From positions 62,001-126,000 of the forward strand of contig NZ_BDBH01000013.1 of NCBI RefSeq assembly GCF_001612885.1: 64,000 nt of DNA, read 5' to 3'. Origin of the DNA: Nocardia harenae NBRC 108248 (GTDB taxonomy: Bacteria > Actinomycetota > Actinomycetes > Mycobacteriales > Mycobacteriaceae). The position numbers and the translations under genes were made by a program. This document shows positions 53,301 to 60,963 of the stretch, piece after piece (position 1 is the first letter of the stretch; each line of letters starts with the position of its first letter). Under the pieces are notes generated by a model, which had not been told where the DNA came from, searched no databases, and saw only the letters and a list, made by a program, of their open reading frames with translations.

Positions 53301-56300
53301 CCCGCCATCCTCACCGGCACCGCCGCCCGCTTCCCCGACCGCAAGGCCGTGATCGCCGACGGCGCCACGCTCACCTACCGCGAGCTGGCCGAACGCGGCA
53401 CCCGGCTGGCCCGGCTGCTGCGCGGCGCGGGCACCGACTCGGTGGTGGCGCTGGGGCTGCCGCGCGGCGCCGCGCTGCTCACCGGGGTGTGGGCGGCCGC
53501 GCTGGCGGGCGCCGCCTTCCTGCCGGTGGATCCCAAGCACCCCGCCGAGCGGATCGCGCACATGCTCACCGACTCCGGGGCCCGCACCGGCATCACCCTG
53601 GCCGCGTACCGGGATCGCCTGCCGGACAGCGTCGACTGGCTGGTCCTCGACGACCTCGGCGACCGCCCCGAGGCCGCGCTGCCCACCGTGCACCCGGACG
53701 ACACCGCCTGGCTCATCTACACCTCCGGCTCCACCGGCACCCCCAAGGGCGTCGCGGTCGGGCACCGCGGCCTCGCGGACCTGGTCGCGGCGCAGCGCGA
53801 GCTACTCACCCTGGACGAGACCGCCCGGGTCCTCCAGGTCGCATCGCCGAGCTTCGACGCCTCGATCTTCGAGGCGCTCATGGCCTTCGGTCACGGCGGC
53901 GCCGCGGTGGTCTCGCCGCCGGAGGTGTTCGGCGGCGCCGCGCTGGCCGAGCTGATCGCCGCCGAGGCGGTGAGTCACCTGGTCATCACGCCGTCGGCGC
54001 TGGCCACCATCGACCCGGCCGCGGTGCCGGGGGTGCGGGTGCTCGCCGTCGCGGGTGAGGCCGTCGGCCCGGAACTGGTGGCGCGCTGGGCGACCGGCCG
54101 CGAGCTGGTGAACCTGTACGGCCCGACCGAGAGCACCATCTGGGCGACCGCCTCCGCGCCGCTGGCCACGGGCGAGCCGGTGACCATCGGCGCCCCCATC
54201 CACGGCTCCGCGGTGCTGGTGCTCGACGACCGGCTGCGGCCGGTGCCGGTCGGCGTCGCGGGCGAGCTGTACCTGGCGGGCCCGGCGCTGGCCCGCGGCT
54301 ACCACGGCCGCCCCGGGCTCACCGCCGCCCGCTTCGTGGCGCACCCGTTCGCGCCGGGGCAGCGCGCGTACCGCACCGGCGACCTGGTGCGCTGGACCAG
54401 GGCAGCCGCCGAGCTGCGGCTGGAGTACATCGGCCGCACCGACTTCCAGGTCAAGGTGCGCGGCCAGCGCATCGAGCTGGGCGAGATCGACGCCGTGCTG
54501 AGCCGCCTCGACGGGGTGCGCCAGGCGGTGACGCTCGGCGTGGAGGGCCCCGGCGGCACCGCGCTCGCCGCCTACCTGGTGCGCTCCCCCGGCACCGAAC
54601 TGGAGGTGGCGCGGGTGCGCGCCGCCGCGGCGGAGACGCTGCCCGGGTACATGGTGCCAGCGGCCTTCGTGGTCCTGGACGAGCTGCCGCTCACCGCCGT
54701 CGGCAAGCTGGACCGCACCGCGCTGCCCGCACCGGAGTTCACCGTCGAGCGCGCCGGGTACCGGGAGCCCTCGACGCCGACCGAGAAGATCCTGGCCGAG
54801 GTCTACGCCGAGCTGCTCGGGCTGGAGCGGGCCGGGGCCGACGACTCCTTCTTCGCGCTCGGCGGCGACAGCATCCTCGCCATCCAGCTGGTCTCGCTGG
54901 CCAAGCAGCACGGCGTCACCTGCACGCCGCTGCAGGTCTTCGAGCACCGCACGGTGGCCGCGCTGGCCGCCGCCGCGGACGCGGGCGGCCCGGCCGTCGT
55001 CCTGGACGAGCTGCCCGGCGGCGGGGTCGGCGAGTTCCCGCTGCCGCCGATCGGCCACTACATGCTGGAGCGCGGCGGCGACCACCGCCGCTTCGCCCAG
55101 ACGGCGGTGCTCAACCTGCCCGCCGGCATCGACCGGGCAGGCATCGTGGCCACGCTCACCGCGGTGCTGGACCGGCACGACATGCTGCGCGCCCGGCTGG
55201 TCACGCACGGCGAGCCGCGGGTGCTGGTCGCCGAGCCCGGCTCGGTGCCGGTGGACACGCTGCTGCACCGGGTGCGCTACAGCGGCACCGACCCCGTCGA
55301 GCTGCGCGAGCACGCCGCGAGCGAGCTGGACGCGGCGCTGGACCGGCTCGACCCGGCCACCGGCACCGTGCTGCAGTTCGTCTGGCTGGACCCGGAGTCC
55401 GGCACCGGCAGGCTGCTCGTCGTCGCGCACCACCTGGTGATCGACGGCGTCTCCTGGCGCATCCTCATCCCGGACCTGATCGGGGCATGGGCGCAGGTCT
55501 CGGCGGGCGCCACCCCGGTGCTGGCCGAGACCGGGACCTCGATGCGGCGCTGGGCCACCGCGCTCACCGAGGAGGCGCACAGCGCGCGCCGCACCGCGGA
55601 GCTCGCGCACTGGCAGGCGGTCGCCGCCACCCCGGACCCGCCGCTCGCCGCCCGCCCGCTCGACCCCGCCGTCGACACCACCCGCACCCTGCGGCTGCTC
55701 GACCGCGAGGCCACCGCCGAGGTCACCGCCGCGCTGCTGACCACGCTGCCTGGCATCTTCGGCGGCGGCGTGGAGGACGCGCTGCTCGCCACGCTGGCGC
55801 TCACCCTGCTGCGGCTGCGCGGCGGCGACGACCCGGTGCTGCTGCGGCTGGAGGGGCACGGCAGGCAGGAGGAGGTGATCCCCGGCGCCGACCTCTCCCG
55901 CACCATCGGCTGGTTCACCAGCCTCTACCCGGCCCGGCTCGACCTCGCCGGCATCGACCTCGCCGACGCGCTCGCCGGCGGCCCCGCCATGGGCGCCGCG
56001 ATCCGCGCCACCGCCGCCCAGCTGCGCCGAATCCCGGACAAAGGCATCGGTTTCGGGCTGCTGCGCTACCTGAACGCCGAGACCGCGGCCCAGCTCCCGG
56101 CCGGGCTGCCCGGCCAGGTCAGCGTGAACTACCTGGGCCGCTACGCCGCCGCCGACATCCCGGCCGGGCTGGACGGCCTCGGCTGGCTGCCCACCGACGC
56201 GCTCGGCGAGCTGCCCGCCGCCGAGCACCCGGACGTGCCGCTGCAGTCGGTGATCGATATCAATGCCCTGGTCGTGCGCGACCGGCTGCAGATCACCGTC

Positions 56301-57227
56301 GGCTACCCCGGCGAGCTGCTGGACGAGCCCTTCGTCGCCCGGCTGGCCGGGCTCTGGCTGGACACCCTGGCCGCGGCCACCCGCTTCGCGGGCTCCGACG
56401 CGGCCCGCGCCTTCACCGAGATCGATGCCGCCCCCTCCGGCTCCGGGCTCGGCCTGGACGTGGTGCTCCCCATCCGCACCGGCGGTACCGAGCCCGCGCT
56501 CTTCTGCGTGCACCCCTCCTCCGGCATGGCCTGGACCTACCTCGGCCTCGCCGACCTGCTCGAGCCGGGCCGCCCGATCTACGGGCTGCAGGCGCCGGAC
56601 CTGAGCGGGCGGGAGCCGTCGGTGCGCTCGATCCCCGAGTTCGCCGAGCGCTACGCCCGCGAGATCCGCGCGCTGCAACCCGCCGGCCCGTACCACCTGA
56701 CCGGCTGGTCCTTCGGCGGGCTCATCGCGCACGCCGTCGCGGTCGAGCTGCGGCGCCACGGCGCGGAGGTCGGCGTGGTCGCGCTGCTCGACGCCGACAC
56801 CGCCGATATCGACGGCGACGCCATCGAGCCGCTCACCGCCGGCTCATTCGTGAACGCCTTCGGCGCGGTCTTCGGCATCGACGACGTCCCGGCCGACGCC
56901 ACCGCGCAGCAGGCCGCCGACCGCATCCGGGACCGCCTCGGCGTCGCGCTCGTCGACGCCGCGACGCTGGAGCGGATGGCGGGCTCCTACAACGCCTCCG
57001 CGCGCACCAGGACCGGCTACCGGCGCCCGGTCTACGACGGCGACATCGTCTACGTCGCCGCCACCGTGGACAGCTCGGAGATCTTCGGCGCCGAGAACTG
57101 GCGGCCCTACGTCACCGGCGCCATCCACCACCACGACGTCGCGGTCACCCACGACGAACTCACCGCACCGCACGCGCTGCCGATCGTGGCGCGCGTGCTC
57201 GATCAGCACCTGGGAGGCCAGCGATGA
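44322..57227 (+). CDS. Trimodular NRPS, C-A-T-E-C-A-T-C-A-T-E-TE
   Basis: A 4301-residue synthetase. Approximate residues: C1 11-445 (HHLVLDG at 145-151), A1 460-925, T1 (Ser992, LGGDS), E1 1041-1466 (HHLVTDG), C2 1487-1916 (HHLVLDG), A2 1943-2433, T2 (Ser2485, LGGNS), C3 2537-2963 (HHISADG), A3 2990-3476, T3 (Ser3517, LGGDS), E2 3560-4026 (HHLVIDG), TE 4047-4296 (GWSFGG, Ser4130). T1 and T3 have the GGDS form usual before E domains; T2 does not. Predicted product: D-aa1, L-aa2, D-aa3, perhaps N-acylated by C1. Pocket residues read by eye: A1 DIENVGGVT, A2 DAYVAAEIW, A3 DAFVAALIW; A1 with Glu at position 239 hints at a basic residue, the others match nothing I know. No MbtH gene nearby. AAGGA precedes the ATG; the stop overlaps drrA. 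Confidence 0.95.
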   Translation: MQQPTPPVTGAPDGSFELSAAQLGIWFAQHIAGATPISIAQYVELSGAVDVAELERAAQRAGREFGTGYLRIGEADGRPYQLVDPTLDDSMELLDLRAEPDPEAAAQAWMRAEYRAPLDPAADRLVRVAVLRIAEDRWYWYSRIHHLVLDGMGALAMVQRTGELYNAAVDGVEPPAAKADDLRSIVAADRAYRESERFATDREYWLEHLAGMADPVSLAGRVAAVDGHPALVSGALPDTTAALLDSVAKAVNSGAAPTVVAAFGAYLAAMTGAPEVVLSLPVSARTTASLRRSGGMIANVVPLRLAVTPATTVGDVVRAAQGELTGALRRQRYRQEDIFRDQGRAMDEAVSFGPSVNLMMVDTRIRLGSVTGRLHVLTSGLIDDLFVNLYPGVGGESTHIDFQGNANLYGESELAAQHRRFLLFLHRFLAAGPEAPLAALTVLTDAERAELAPRRGAPGPAVRTLPEIIAAGIGLDRDATALTGDGTTLTYAELDARTARLARELIARGAGPERAVAVSIPRSVDSVLTTLAVARTGAAFVPIDPTYPADRIEHMLSDSGVVTGVTVAAALPGRIDWLVLDDPATAARIAGHSAEPPAVRVHPDQAAYVIYTSGSTGLPKGVVVTHRGLAGLVTGSGDGFGVTADAVVAHAVSPSFDISVEEILVTLARGATLAVVPPSAYAGEELAAVLRAGGVTHLNVTPTVAGSLDPAALPALRTVVVGGDACPPELVTRWAGRTLLNGYGPTETTVTATLTGPLDTDAPVTIGTPQPGVAAMVLDPWLRPVPAGTTGELYLGGPGLARGYHRRTGLTAARFVANPYAAGERMYRTGDLVRWTERHELEYLGRGDFQVKIRGFRIELGEIDAALHRHPDVEFALTVGAETPSGATALVAYVLPRPGAAPHPEALKVAAGESLPSYMVPSVVMLLDHVPLTPLGKVDRKALPAPDFGARPSTGRAPSTPREELLAGLFAEVLGLESVGVDESFFALGGDSIVSIQLVSRAKAAGLGFGARDVFERKTVAALAAVATDVTAVAVRELPGGGVGPVLPTPIVHAMLAGGHWRRFGQAVLIGLPAGTDLAPALQTLLDHHDLLRSTLRRDAGANGWTWEVAAPGAVDARALIDLVPAGTDPDAALDAAAERLDPEHGVVVRVVVIDAAEPLAWLVLHHLVTDGVSWRILLPDLATAALGGALAPVGTSFRRWADGQREHAATRSRELPVWQRIAATDDPPIGAAPFDPALDVVGTMAQQHTVIAPDSADAALGAAAERFHCGPDDVLITALALAIARWRDRRTAVFTLEGHGRAESILPGADITRTVGWFTTVHPVAIDLTGIDPADPGAALKAVKEQLRAVPEKGIGYGMLRYLNPETAPTLAGYREPQISVNYLGRAETNADGPWLPRRFAATQDDRAPLAAVLDINAVRTAAGLEVTWAYATRLLTAAEVTELAGLWAEALAALAATGPGGRTPSDFPLVAVDQPQIERWERDHPALADVWPLSPLQYGLLFHAVYDTDTADGYTVQSLLTLAGTVDAARLRSAAQALIDRHENLRVAFVETTDGPRQLVLGTAEVGWRELDLRTVTDPDARRRELDRIVAVDARTRFELTRPPLVRFTLVRLPGDTYRLILTNHHLVLDGWSTPLLVRELLTLYVTAGDAAALPPAHSYREFLAWLAERDDAASLAAWTESLAGIDTPTRALPSLSDIESTETGAATLELPRATVARWESAARGAGATVNTLVQAGWALMLAMLTGRTDVVFGGTVAGRPPELAGVEEMIGLFINTLPVRVRLDPAESAAALLTRVQAEQARLLDHQHIGLAAIHRAVGLAELFDTLTVFESYPIDRAALSQALDIAGMRVLDVEGTDATPYPLNLMVIPRRGDDGDTLEVTLKYLTGHLAADAARPLLERFVRLTDQLATRPDAPLAHLRTCDDAELAALAPVRGPEAVPVRTLPELLSAGAALDPDAVAVRAGELSMTYRELDTWSNRFARMLLRRGIGREVFVILALTRSLESVVAVWALAKTGAAFAPLDPNHPVERIEHMLADSRAPIGVTVTATGETLPGTIDWLLLDDLNTIRRVMTVSAAPITDAERGGPIFPDQTAYLIYTSGSTGKPKAVLLSHRGIANLVEHQRTTLGVGPAIRALQVASPSFDASVYELLTAHASGGRLVVAPPEVYGGAALAELLRTERVTHAVITPSSLATMEQAGLDELRTLAVAGEAATPELLQRWAPGRRMVNEYGPTEFSIWATGPAELVAGERITIGGPIRGAAAVVLDGWLRPVPVGVPGELYLAGPALARGYFNRFGMTSARFVADPYGEPGSRMYRTGDMVRWTGRHELEYLGRSDFQVKIRGLRIELGEIDAVLSRDEQVEYAVTIGRAGPGGATVLVSYVLPAADIVLDVELLRERVAAVLPGYMVPAHVVVLAAIPLTPVGKLDRAALPIPDFTGATRPYLAPRTPVEEAVAAVFAEVLEAERVSADQSFFELGGNSLSATKVVARVNAALGARIALRDLFDAPTVAQLAARVVPAVEPGGGVALAARVRPDRIPLSPAQQRMWVLNRMDPGSPGYNIAVALRLTGALDLAALRAAFGALVARHESLRTVYPADADGARQVVLDAADATPEVALREVAAAALRTEITAAAAAGFDLADQTPLRASVFRLDPETHVVLLVVHHISADGASMAPLATDLVTAYAGGTAPPLPVQYADFALWHRELLGAESDPDSMAAKQVRFWTETLTGAPDVLELPADRPRPAVQSLRSADLDFTVDPALADALRELATANGASLFMVAHAALAILAARLSGSGDIVIGTPVAGRGDRALDDLVGMFVNTLALRTPVDPAATFGELLGTVRGIDLDAFAHADVPFERLVQVLDPARSTAHHPLFQVTLSLQNYVAPVLELPGLRVEVEDFDRGSSQFDLTVDLREHADGLTGVLTYATDLFDEPTARALIRRWQRILTAVTAAPAIRIGDIDLLDAAERAELAPVTGPETAGTTTLPAILTGTAARFPDRKAVIADGATLTYRELAERGTRLARLLRGAGTDSVVALGLPRGAALLTGVWAAALAGAAFLPVDPKHPAERIAHMLTDSGARTGITLAAYRDRLPDSVDWLVLDDLGDRPEAALPTVHPDDTAWLIYTSGSTGTPKGVAVGHRGLADLVAAQRELLTLDETARVLQVASPSFDASIFEALMAFGHGGAAVVSPPEVFGGAALAELIAAEAVSHLVITPSALATIDPAAVPGVRVLAVAGEAVGPELVARWATGRELVNLYGPTESTIWATASAPLATGEPVTIGAPIHGSAVLVLDDRLRPVPVGVAGELYLAGPALARGYHGRPGLTAARFVAHPFAPGQRAYRTGDLVRWTRAAAELRLEYIGRTDFQVKVRGQRIELGEIDAVLSRLDGVRQAVTLGVEGPGGTALAAYLVRSPGTELEVARVRAAAAETLPGYMVPAAFVVLDELPLTAVGKLDRTALPAPEFTVERAGYREPSTPTEKILAEVYAELLGLERAGADDSFFALGGDSILAIQLVSLAKQHGVTCTPLQVFEHRTVAALAAAADAGGPAVVLDELPGGGVGEFPLPPIGHYMLERGGDHRRFAQTAVLNLPAGIDRAGIVATLTAVLDRHDMLRARLVTHGEPRVLVAEPGSVPVDTLLHRVRYSGTDPVELREHAASELDAALDRLDPATGTVLQFVWLDPESGTGRLLVVAHHLVIDGVSWRILIPDLIGAWAQVSAGATPVLAETGTSMRRWATALTEEAHSARRTAELAHWQAVAATPDPPLAARPLDPAVDTTRTLRLLDREATAEVTAALLTTLPGIFGGGVEDALLATLALTLLRLRGGDDPVLLRLEGHGRQEEVIPGADLSRTIGWFTSLYPARLDLAGIDLADALAGGPAMGAAIRATAAQLRRIPDKGIGFGLLRYLNAETAAQLPAGLPGQVSVNYLGRYAAADIPAGLDGLGWLPTDALGELPAAEHPDVPLQSVIDINALVVRDRLQITVGYPGELLDEPFVARLAGLWLDTLAAATRFAGSDAARAFTEIDAAPSGSGLGLDVVLPIRTGGTEPALFCVHPSSGMAWTYLGLADLLEPGRPIYGLQAPDLSGREPSVRSIPEFAERYAREIRALQPAGPYHLTGWSFGGLIAHAVAVELRRHGAEVGVVALLDADTADIDGDAIEPLTAGSFVNAFGAVFGIDDVPADATAQQAADRIRDRLGVALVDAATLERMAGSYNASARTRTGYRRPVYDGDIVYVAATVDSSEIFGAENWRPYVTGAIHHHDVAVTHDELTAPHALPIVARVLDQHLGGQR

Positions 57228-58183
57228 CCCACGGCGTCGTCGTCACCGGAATCGAGAAGTCGTTCGGTTCCGTGCAAGCACTGCGCGGCATCGACTTCCA
57301 CGCCGAGCCCGGCGAGGTGCTCGGCATCCTCGGGCCGAACGGCGCGGGCAAGACCACCACCGTGAACATCCTCTCCACGCTGGTCTCCCCCGACCGCGGC
57401 CGGGCGCTGGTGGCCGGGCACGACGTGGTCGCCGACCCGGCCGCGGTGCGCCGCTCGATCATGCTCACCGGCCAGTACGCGGCGCTCGACGACATGCTCA
57501 GCGGGCACCAGAACCTGGTCATGTTCGGGCGGCTCATGGGGTTGCGCAAGCGCGAGGCGAAGCTGCGCGCGGACGAGCTGATCGGCGAGTTCGGGCTGGA
57601 GCGCGCCGCCGGGCGGCCGGTCGGCACCTACTCCGGCGGCATGCGCAGGCGCATCGATATCGCCTGCGGGCTGGTGGTGCGGCCGGAGGTGGTGTTCCTG
57701 GACGAGCCGACCACCGGGCTCGACCCGCGCAGCAGGCAGGGGGTGTGGGATCTGGTCGCGGGCTTCAAGAAGGCCGGGATCACCACCCTGCTCACCACCC
57801 AGTACCTGGAGGAGGCGGACGCGCTCAGCGACCGCATCATCGTCATCGACCAGGGCCGCGTGATCGCCGAGGGCACCGCCGACCAGCTCAAGTCGCGCAC
57901 CGGCGGCAGCTACTGCGAGATCGTCCCGCTCAGCACCGCCGACCTGCCCGCGGTCGCCCGCGCGCTCGGCACGCTGCTGCCCGAGGACCGCCACCCCGGC
58001 CCGGACGCCGACCGGATCGCCATCCCGGCCCCGGACGGCGCCAAGACGCTGGCCGAGGCGCTGCGCCGGCTGGACGGCGCCGGCGTCGAGCTGGTCGACA
58101 TCGCGCTCCGCCGCCCCTCGCTCGACGATGTCTTCCTGCAGCTCACCGGCCACCTCGCCACCTCCATCGAGGTGACCCCGTGA
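57224..58183 (+). CDS. drrA: ABC exporter ATPase, DrrA type
   Basis: A 319-residue ATP-binding subunit. Walker A GPNGAGKT (about residues 37-44), signature YSGGMRRR, Walker B VVFLDEPTTGLDP, H-loop region TTQYLEEADALSDR, and the C-terminal extension with PSLDDVFLQLTGH typical of DrrA daunorubicin/lipid exporters. The ATG at 57224 overlaps the NRPS stop by 4 nt with GGGAGG upstream, so it is translated with the synthetase. With the next two genes it probably exports the NRPS product. Confidence 0.94.
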   Translation: MTHGVVVTGIEKSFGSVQALRGIDFHAEPGEVLGILGPNGAGKTTTVNILSTLVSPDRGRALVAGHDVVADPAAVRRSIMLTGQYAALDDMLSGHQNLVMFGRLMGLRKREAKLRADELIGEFGLERAAGRPVGTYSGGMRRRIDIACGLVVRPEVVFLDEPTTGLDPRSRQGVWDLVAGFKKAGITTLLTTQYLEEADALSDRIIVIDQGRVIAEGTADQLKSRTGGSYCEIVPLSTADLPAVARALGTLLPEDRHPGPDADRIAIPAPDGAKTLAEALRRLDGAGVELVDIALRRPSLDDVFLQLTGHLATSIEVTP

Positions 58184-59025
58184 CCGCGACCACCCGGCCG
58201 GGCGCGACCGGCTCGACGGCGTGGCTGGCGCGGACCGGTGCGGCGCCGCGGCGGGTCCAGCAGTGGTGGGTGCTCACCACCCGGCTGGTGGCCCCGGCGC
58301 TGCGCTCCGGCGAGGTGATCACCTCGGTGCTCGCCCCGGTCACCTTCACCGCCAGCTTCTACATCCCGCTGAAGACCATCATGACCTTCGCCGGCACCGG
58401 TTTCAGCAGCTACGCGCAGTACATGATGCCGCTGGTGATCCTGCAGGCGGCGGCCTTCACCGCGGTCTCGGCGGCGTTCCGGGCCGCCTCCGACGCGGTC
58501 TCCGGGCTGAACCGGCGCTGGGGCTCGATGCCGGTCGGGCCGCTGGTGCCTGCCGCGGCGCGAATGTCGGGCAACGTGTTCCGGCTGGTGGTCGCGCTGC
58601 TCACCGCGCTGGTCTGCGGGCACGTGATCGGGTTCCGGTTCTACACCGGCCCGGCCGACACCGCGGGCTTCCTGCTGTTCTCGCTGCTCATCGGGGTGGC
58701 GCTGTGCCTGGGGGCGGATGTCATCGGCACCGCCTCGCGCAGCCCGGAGGCGACCGCGCAGGCGCTGGTGCTGCCCCCGCTCATCTTCGGCATGCTCTCC
58801 ACCGGGCTGGCCCCGGCGGCCCAGTTCCCCGGCTGGGTGCAGCCCTTCGTGCGCAACCAGCCGGTCTCGCAGTGGGCGGCCGGGCTGCGCGCGCTGGCCG
58901 GTGATTCGCTGCCGAACGCGGGCGCGGTCACCTGGTCACTGCTGGCGCCCCCGCTGGCCTGGGCGCTCGGCATCGTCGCGCTCTGTATTCCCCTGTCCGT
59001 CCGGCTGAGCCGCAGGAGGGCCTGA
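58180..59025 (+). CDS. drrB: ABC-2 permease, DrrB type
   Basis: A 281-residue ABC-2 membrane subunit with about six helices. GSMPVGPLVPAAARMSGN and PGWVQPFVRNQPVSQWAAGLRAL are standard for the DrrB/C family. The GTG start at 58180 overlaps drrA by 4 nt and its stop shares one base with the drrC start (TGATG). Two different permeases, as in DrrABC, would pair with the single ATPase. Confidence 0.92.
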   Translation: MTATTRPGATGSTAWLARTGAAPRRVQQWWVLTTRLVAPALRSGEVITSVLAPVTFTASFYIPLKTIMTFAGTGFSSYAQYMMPLVILQAAAFTAVSAAFRAASDAVSGLNRRWGSMPVGPLVPAAARMSGNVFRLVVALLTALVCGHVIGFRFYTGPADTAGFLLFSLLIGVALCLGADVIGTASRSPEATAQALVLPPLIFGMLSTGLAPAAQFPGWVQPFVRNQPVSQWAAGLRALAGDSLPNAGAVTWSLLAPPLAWALGIVALCIPLSVRLSRRRA

Positions 59026-59834
59026 TGCTGATCCCCACCGCGACCCGGGTACCGGTCGCCGAGACCTCGCCGCGCGCCTTCGTCGCGCACACCCTGGTCC
59101 AGACCCAGCGGCTGCTCGTGCGCTGGGTGCGCAACCCGGTGACGCTGCTGGAGACGCTGATCGTCCCGTGCCTGCTGCTGGTCATGCTGGACACCGTGAT
59201 CGGCGGGCAGATCCGCCGCTTCACCGGGAGCGAGGCGCTCTTCGGCTCGGTGCCGCTGGTGGCCGTGGTCGGGGCGCTCTCCGGCGCGGTGGCGGGCGGC
59301 ATCCTGCTCGGCCGGGAGCGCGATGCCGGGCTGCTCGCCCGGTTCTGGGTGCTCCCGGTGCACCGCGGCTCCGGGCTCGCCTCCCGCATCCTGGCCGAAG
59401 GCTGCCGCATCCTGGTCGGCACGCTGGCCATCGTCCTGGTCGGCTACCTGCTCGGCTTCCGATTCCAGCGCGGCCTGCTGCCGTCCCTGGCCTTCTTCGG
59501 CGTGCCGGTGCTCTTCGGCCTCGCCTTCGCCACCCTGGTGACCGCGGTCGCGGTCTTCACCGCGAAATCCACGCTGGTGGAGGGGATCACCATCGTCACC
59601 TCGCTCATGATGTTCTTCAGCACCGGCTTCGTCCCGCTCGCCGCGTACCCGCAGTGGATCCAGCCGGTGGTGCGGAACCAGCCGCTCTCGACCGCGGTGG
59701 ACACCATGCGCGCGCTCGCCGAGGGCGGGGCGCTGGCCCGCCCGCTCACCCTCACCGTCGCCTGGTCGCTCGGCGCCATCGTCGTCTTCTCGGTGCCCGC
59801 GGCGATCGGGTACCGGCGGGCCAGCAGGCGCTGA
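59025..59834 (+). CDS. drrC: ABC-2 permease, DrrC type
   Basis: A 269-residue ABC-2 membrane protein with about six helices. WVRNPVTLLETLIVPCLLLVML starts the first helix, and FVPLAAYPQWIQPVVRNQPLSTAVDTMRAL is the conserved loop shared with drrB. Last gene of the NRPS operon, giving two permeases for one ATPase. In mycobacteria DrrABC exports complex lipids. Followed by the convergent regulator gene. Confidence 0.92.
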   Translation: MLIPTATRVPVAETSPRAFVAHTLVQTQRLLVRWVRNPVTLLETLIVPCLLLVMLDTVIGGQIRRFTGSEALFGSVPLVAVVGALSGAVAGGILLGRERDAGLLARFWVLPVHRGSGLASRILAEGCRILVGTLAIVLVGYLLGFRFQRGLLPSLAFFGVPVLFGLAFATLVTAVAVFTAKSTLVEGITIVTSLMMFFSTGFVPLAAYPQWIQPVVRNQPLSTAVDTMRALAEGGALARPLTLTVAWSLGAIVVFSVPAAIGYRRASRR

Positions 59835-59886
59835 GGACAGCACCCGGTCGAGGGTGTCGAGCCGGTGCGGGCGCGAACCTCCGGGA

Positions 59887-60801
59887 CTACTCCCGCACGT
59901 CGACGGCGGGATCGGCGGGTACGGGTGAGTGGATGTTGGTGGCGGCCCATGCGCCGAGCAGGGCCATGGCGTCGGCCGAGGCAGTGGCGGGTCGCACCGT
60001 GTAGAAGGTGAGGACCAGGCCGGGGTCGGCGGGCAGCGGCATGGTCTCGTAGTCGATGCCGAGGTCGCCGACGACGGGGTGGTGGAAACGCTTGGTCCCG
60101 GTGTGGTGCAGGCGCACGTTGTGTTTGGCCCAGCGGGTGCGGAATTCCTCGCTGCGGGTGGAGAGTTCGCCGACGAGGTCGGAGATGCCCCGGTCGTAGG
60201 GGTCGCGTCCGGCGTCGGTGCGCAGCAGGTTGACCGCGCCGTCGGCCATGTGGTCCCAGTCGGGGTAGAAGTCGCGGGCGCGGGGGTCGAGGAAGCAGAA
60301 CCGGACGAAGTTGACCGGCTTGCTGACCTCGGGCGCGAGGGGATCGGGGTAGAGCGGGCTGTAGAAGGCGTAGCCGAGCCGGTTGGCGGCGACGAGGTCG
60401 TGGCGGGCATTGCGGATGAACGCGGGCCCGTCGTAGCTGTCGAGCAGCGCTCGCACGCCGGGCCGGACCGCTTTCGCGGCGCGGCGGGGTCGGCGCTGGG
60501 GGCCGGTCAGGGCATTGCGGTGCAGGTCGAACAGGTGTGAGCGTTCGGCGTCGTCGAGTTCGAGAGCGCGGGCGATGGCGTCGATGACCGATTCGGAGAC
60601 AGCGTTGACCTTGCCGCGTTCGATCTGGATGTAGTAGTCGACCGACAGCCCGGCCAGGGTGGCGACTTCTTGGCGGCGCAGGCCGGGGACGCGGCGCTTG
60701 GTGGCGTCGTAGACGGGCAGCCCGACCTGGCCGGGGGTGATCCTGGCGCGGCGTGAGGCCAGGAACTCACCGATCTCGGCGGCGCGGTCACTCGACTCCA
60801 T
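59887..60801 (-). CDS. XRE-family regulator with MmyB-like ligand domain
   Basis: A 304-residue regulator. The helix-turn-helix is at about residues 10-75 (EIGEFLASRRARITPGQVGLP, GLRRQEVATLAGLSVDYYIQIERGK), and the C-terminal two thirds is the MmyB-like domain (PAFIRNARHDLVAANRLGYAFYSPLYPD, ..WDHMADGAVNLLRTDAGRDP) thought to bind fatty-acid-like ligands. It is divergent from an MFS exporter with 162 nt between starts, a usual arrangement in which the regulator controls the neighbouring transport/oxidoreductase genes. ATG at 60801; a longer frame to 60984 is less likely. Confidence 0.88.
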   Translation of the reverse strand: MESSDRAAEIGEFLASRRARITPGQVGLPVYDATKRRVPGLRRQEVATLAGLSVDYYIQIERGKVNAVSESVIDAIARALELDDAERSHLFDLHRNALTGPQRRPRRAAKAVRPGVRALLDSYDGPAFIRNARHDLVAANRLGYAFYSPLYPDPLAPEVSKPVNFVRFCFLDPRARDFYPDWDHMADGAVNLLRTDAGRDPYDRGISDLVGELSTRSEEFRTRWAKHNVRLHHTGTKRFHHPVVGDLGIDYETMPLPADPGLVLTFYTVRPATASADAMALLGAWAATNIHSPVPADPAVDVRE

Positions 60802-60850
60802 GTCCTCGAGGGTAGGCCGTCTGCCTGCGTGTTTGCCAGGTACTCCGAAA

Positions 60851-60869
60851 GGGGTGCTGCCGGCACCCC
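60851..60869. promoter_or_regulatory. Inverted repeat between XRE regulator and MFS gene
   Basis: GGGGTGC (60851-60857) pairs with GCACCCC (60863-60869) around 5 nt. It is 50 nt upstream of the regulator start and about 95 nt upstream of the MFS start, a plausible operator for the regulator. Confidence 0.4.
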
Positions 60870-60963
60870 CCTGATCCTCACCTCCCACGATGCCGGTTCG
60901 CGGCGTTGCATGGGGGACGGAGCCGATGGCTCCGATCCCATTCCGCGACACCGACGAGGTGAG

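Noticed and set aside
49851..56759. Long minus-strand open frames (about 1000 codons each) opposite the NRPS
   Set aside because: Third-position GC bias of the NRPS keeps the opposite strand open; no start signals or domains.
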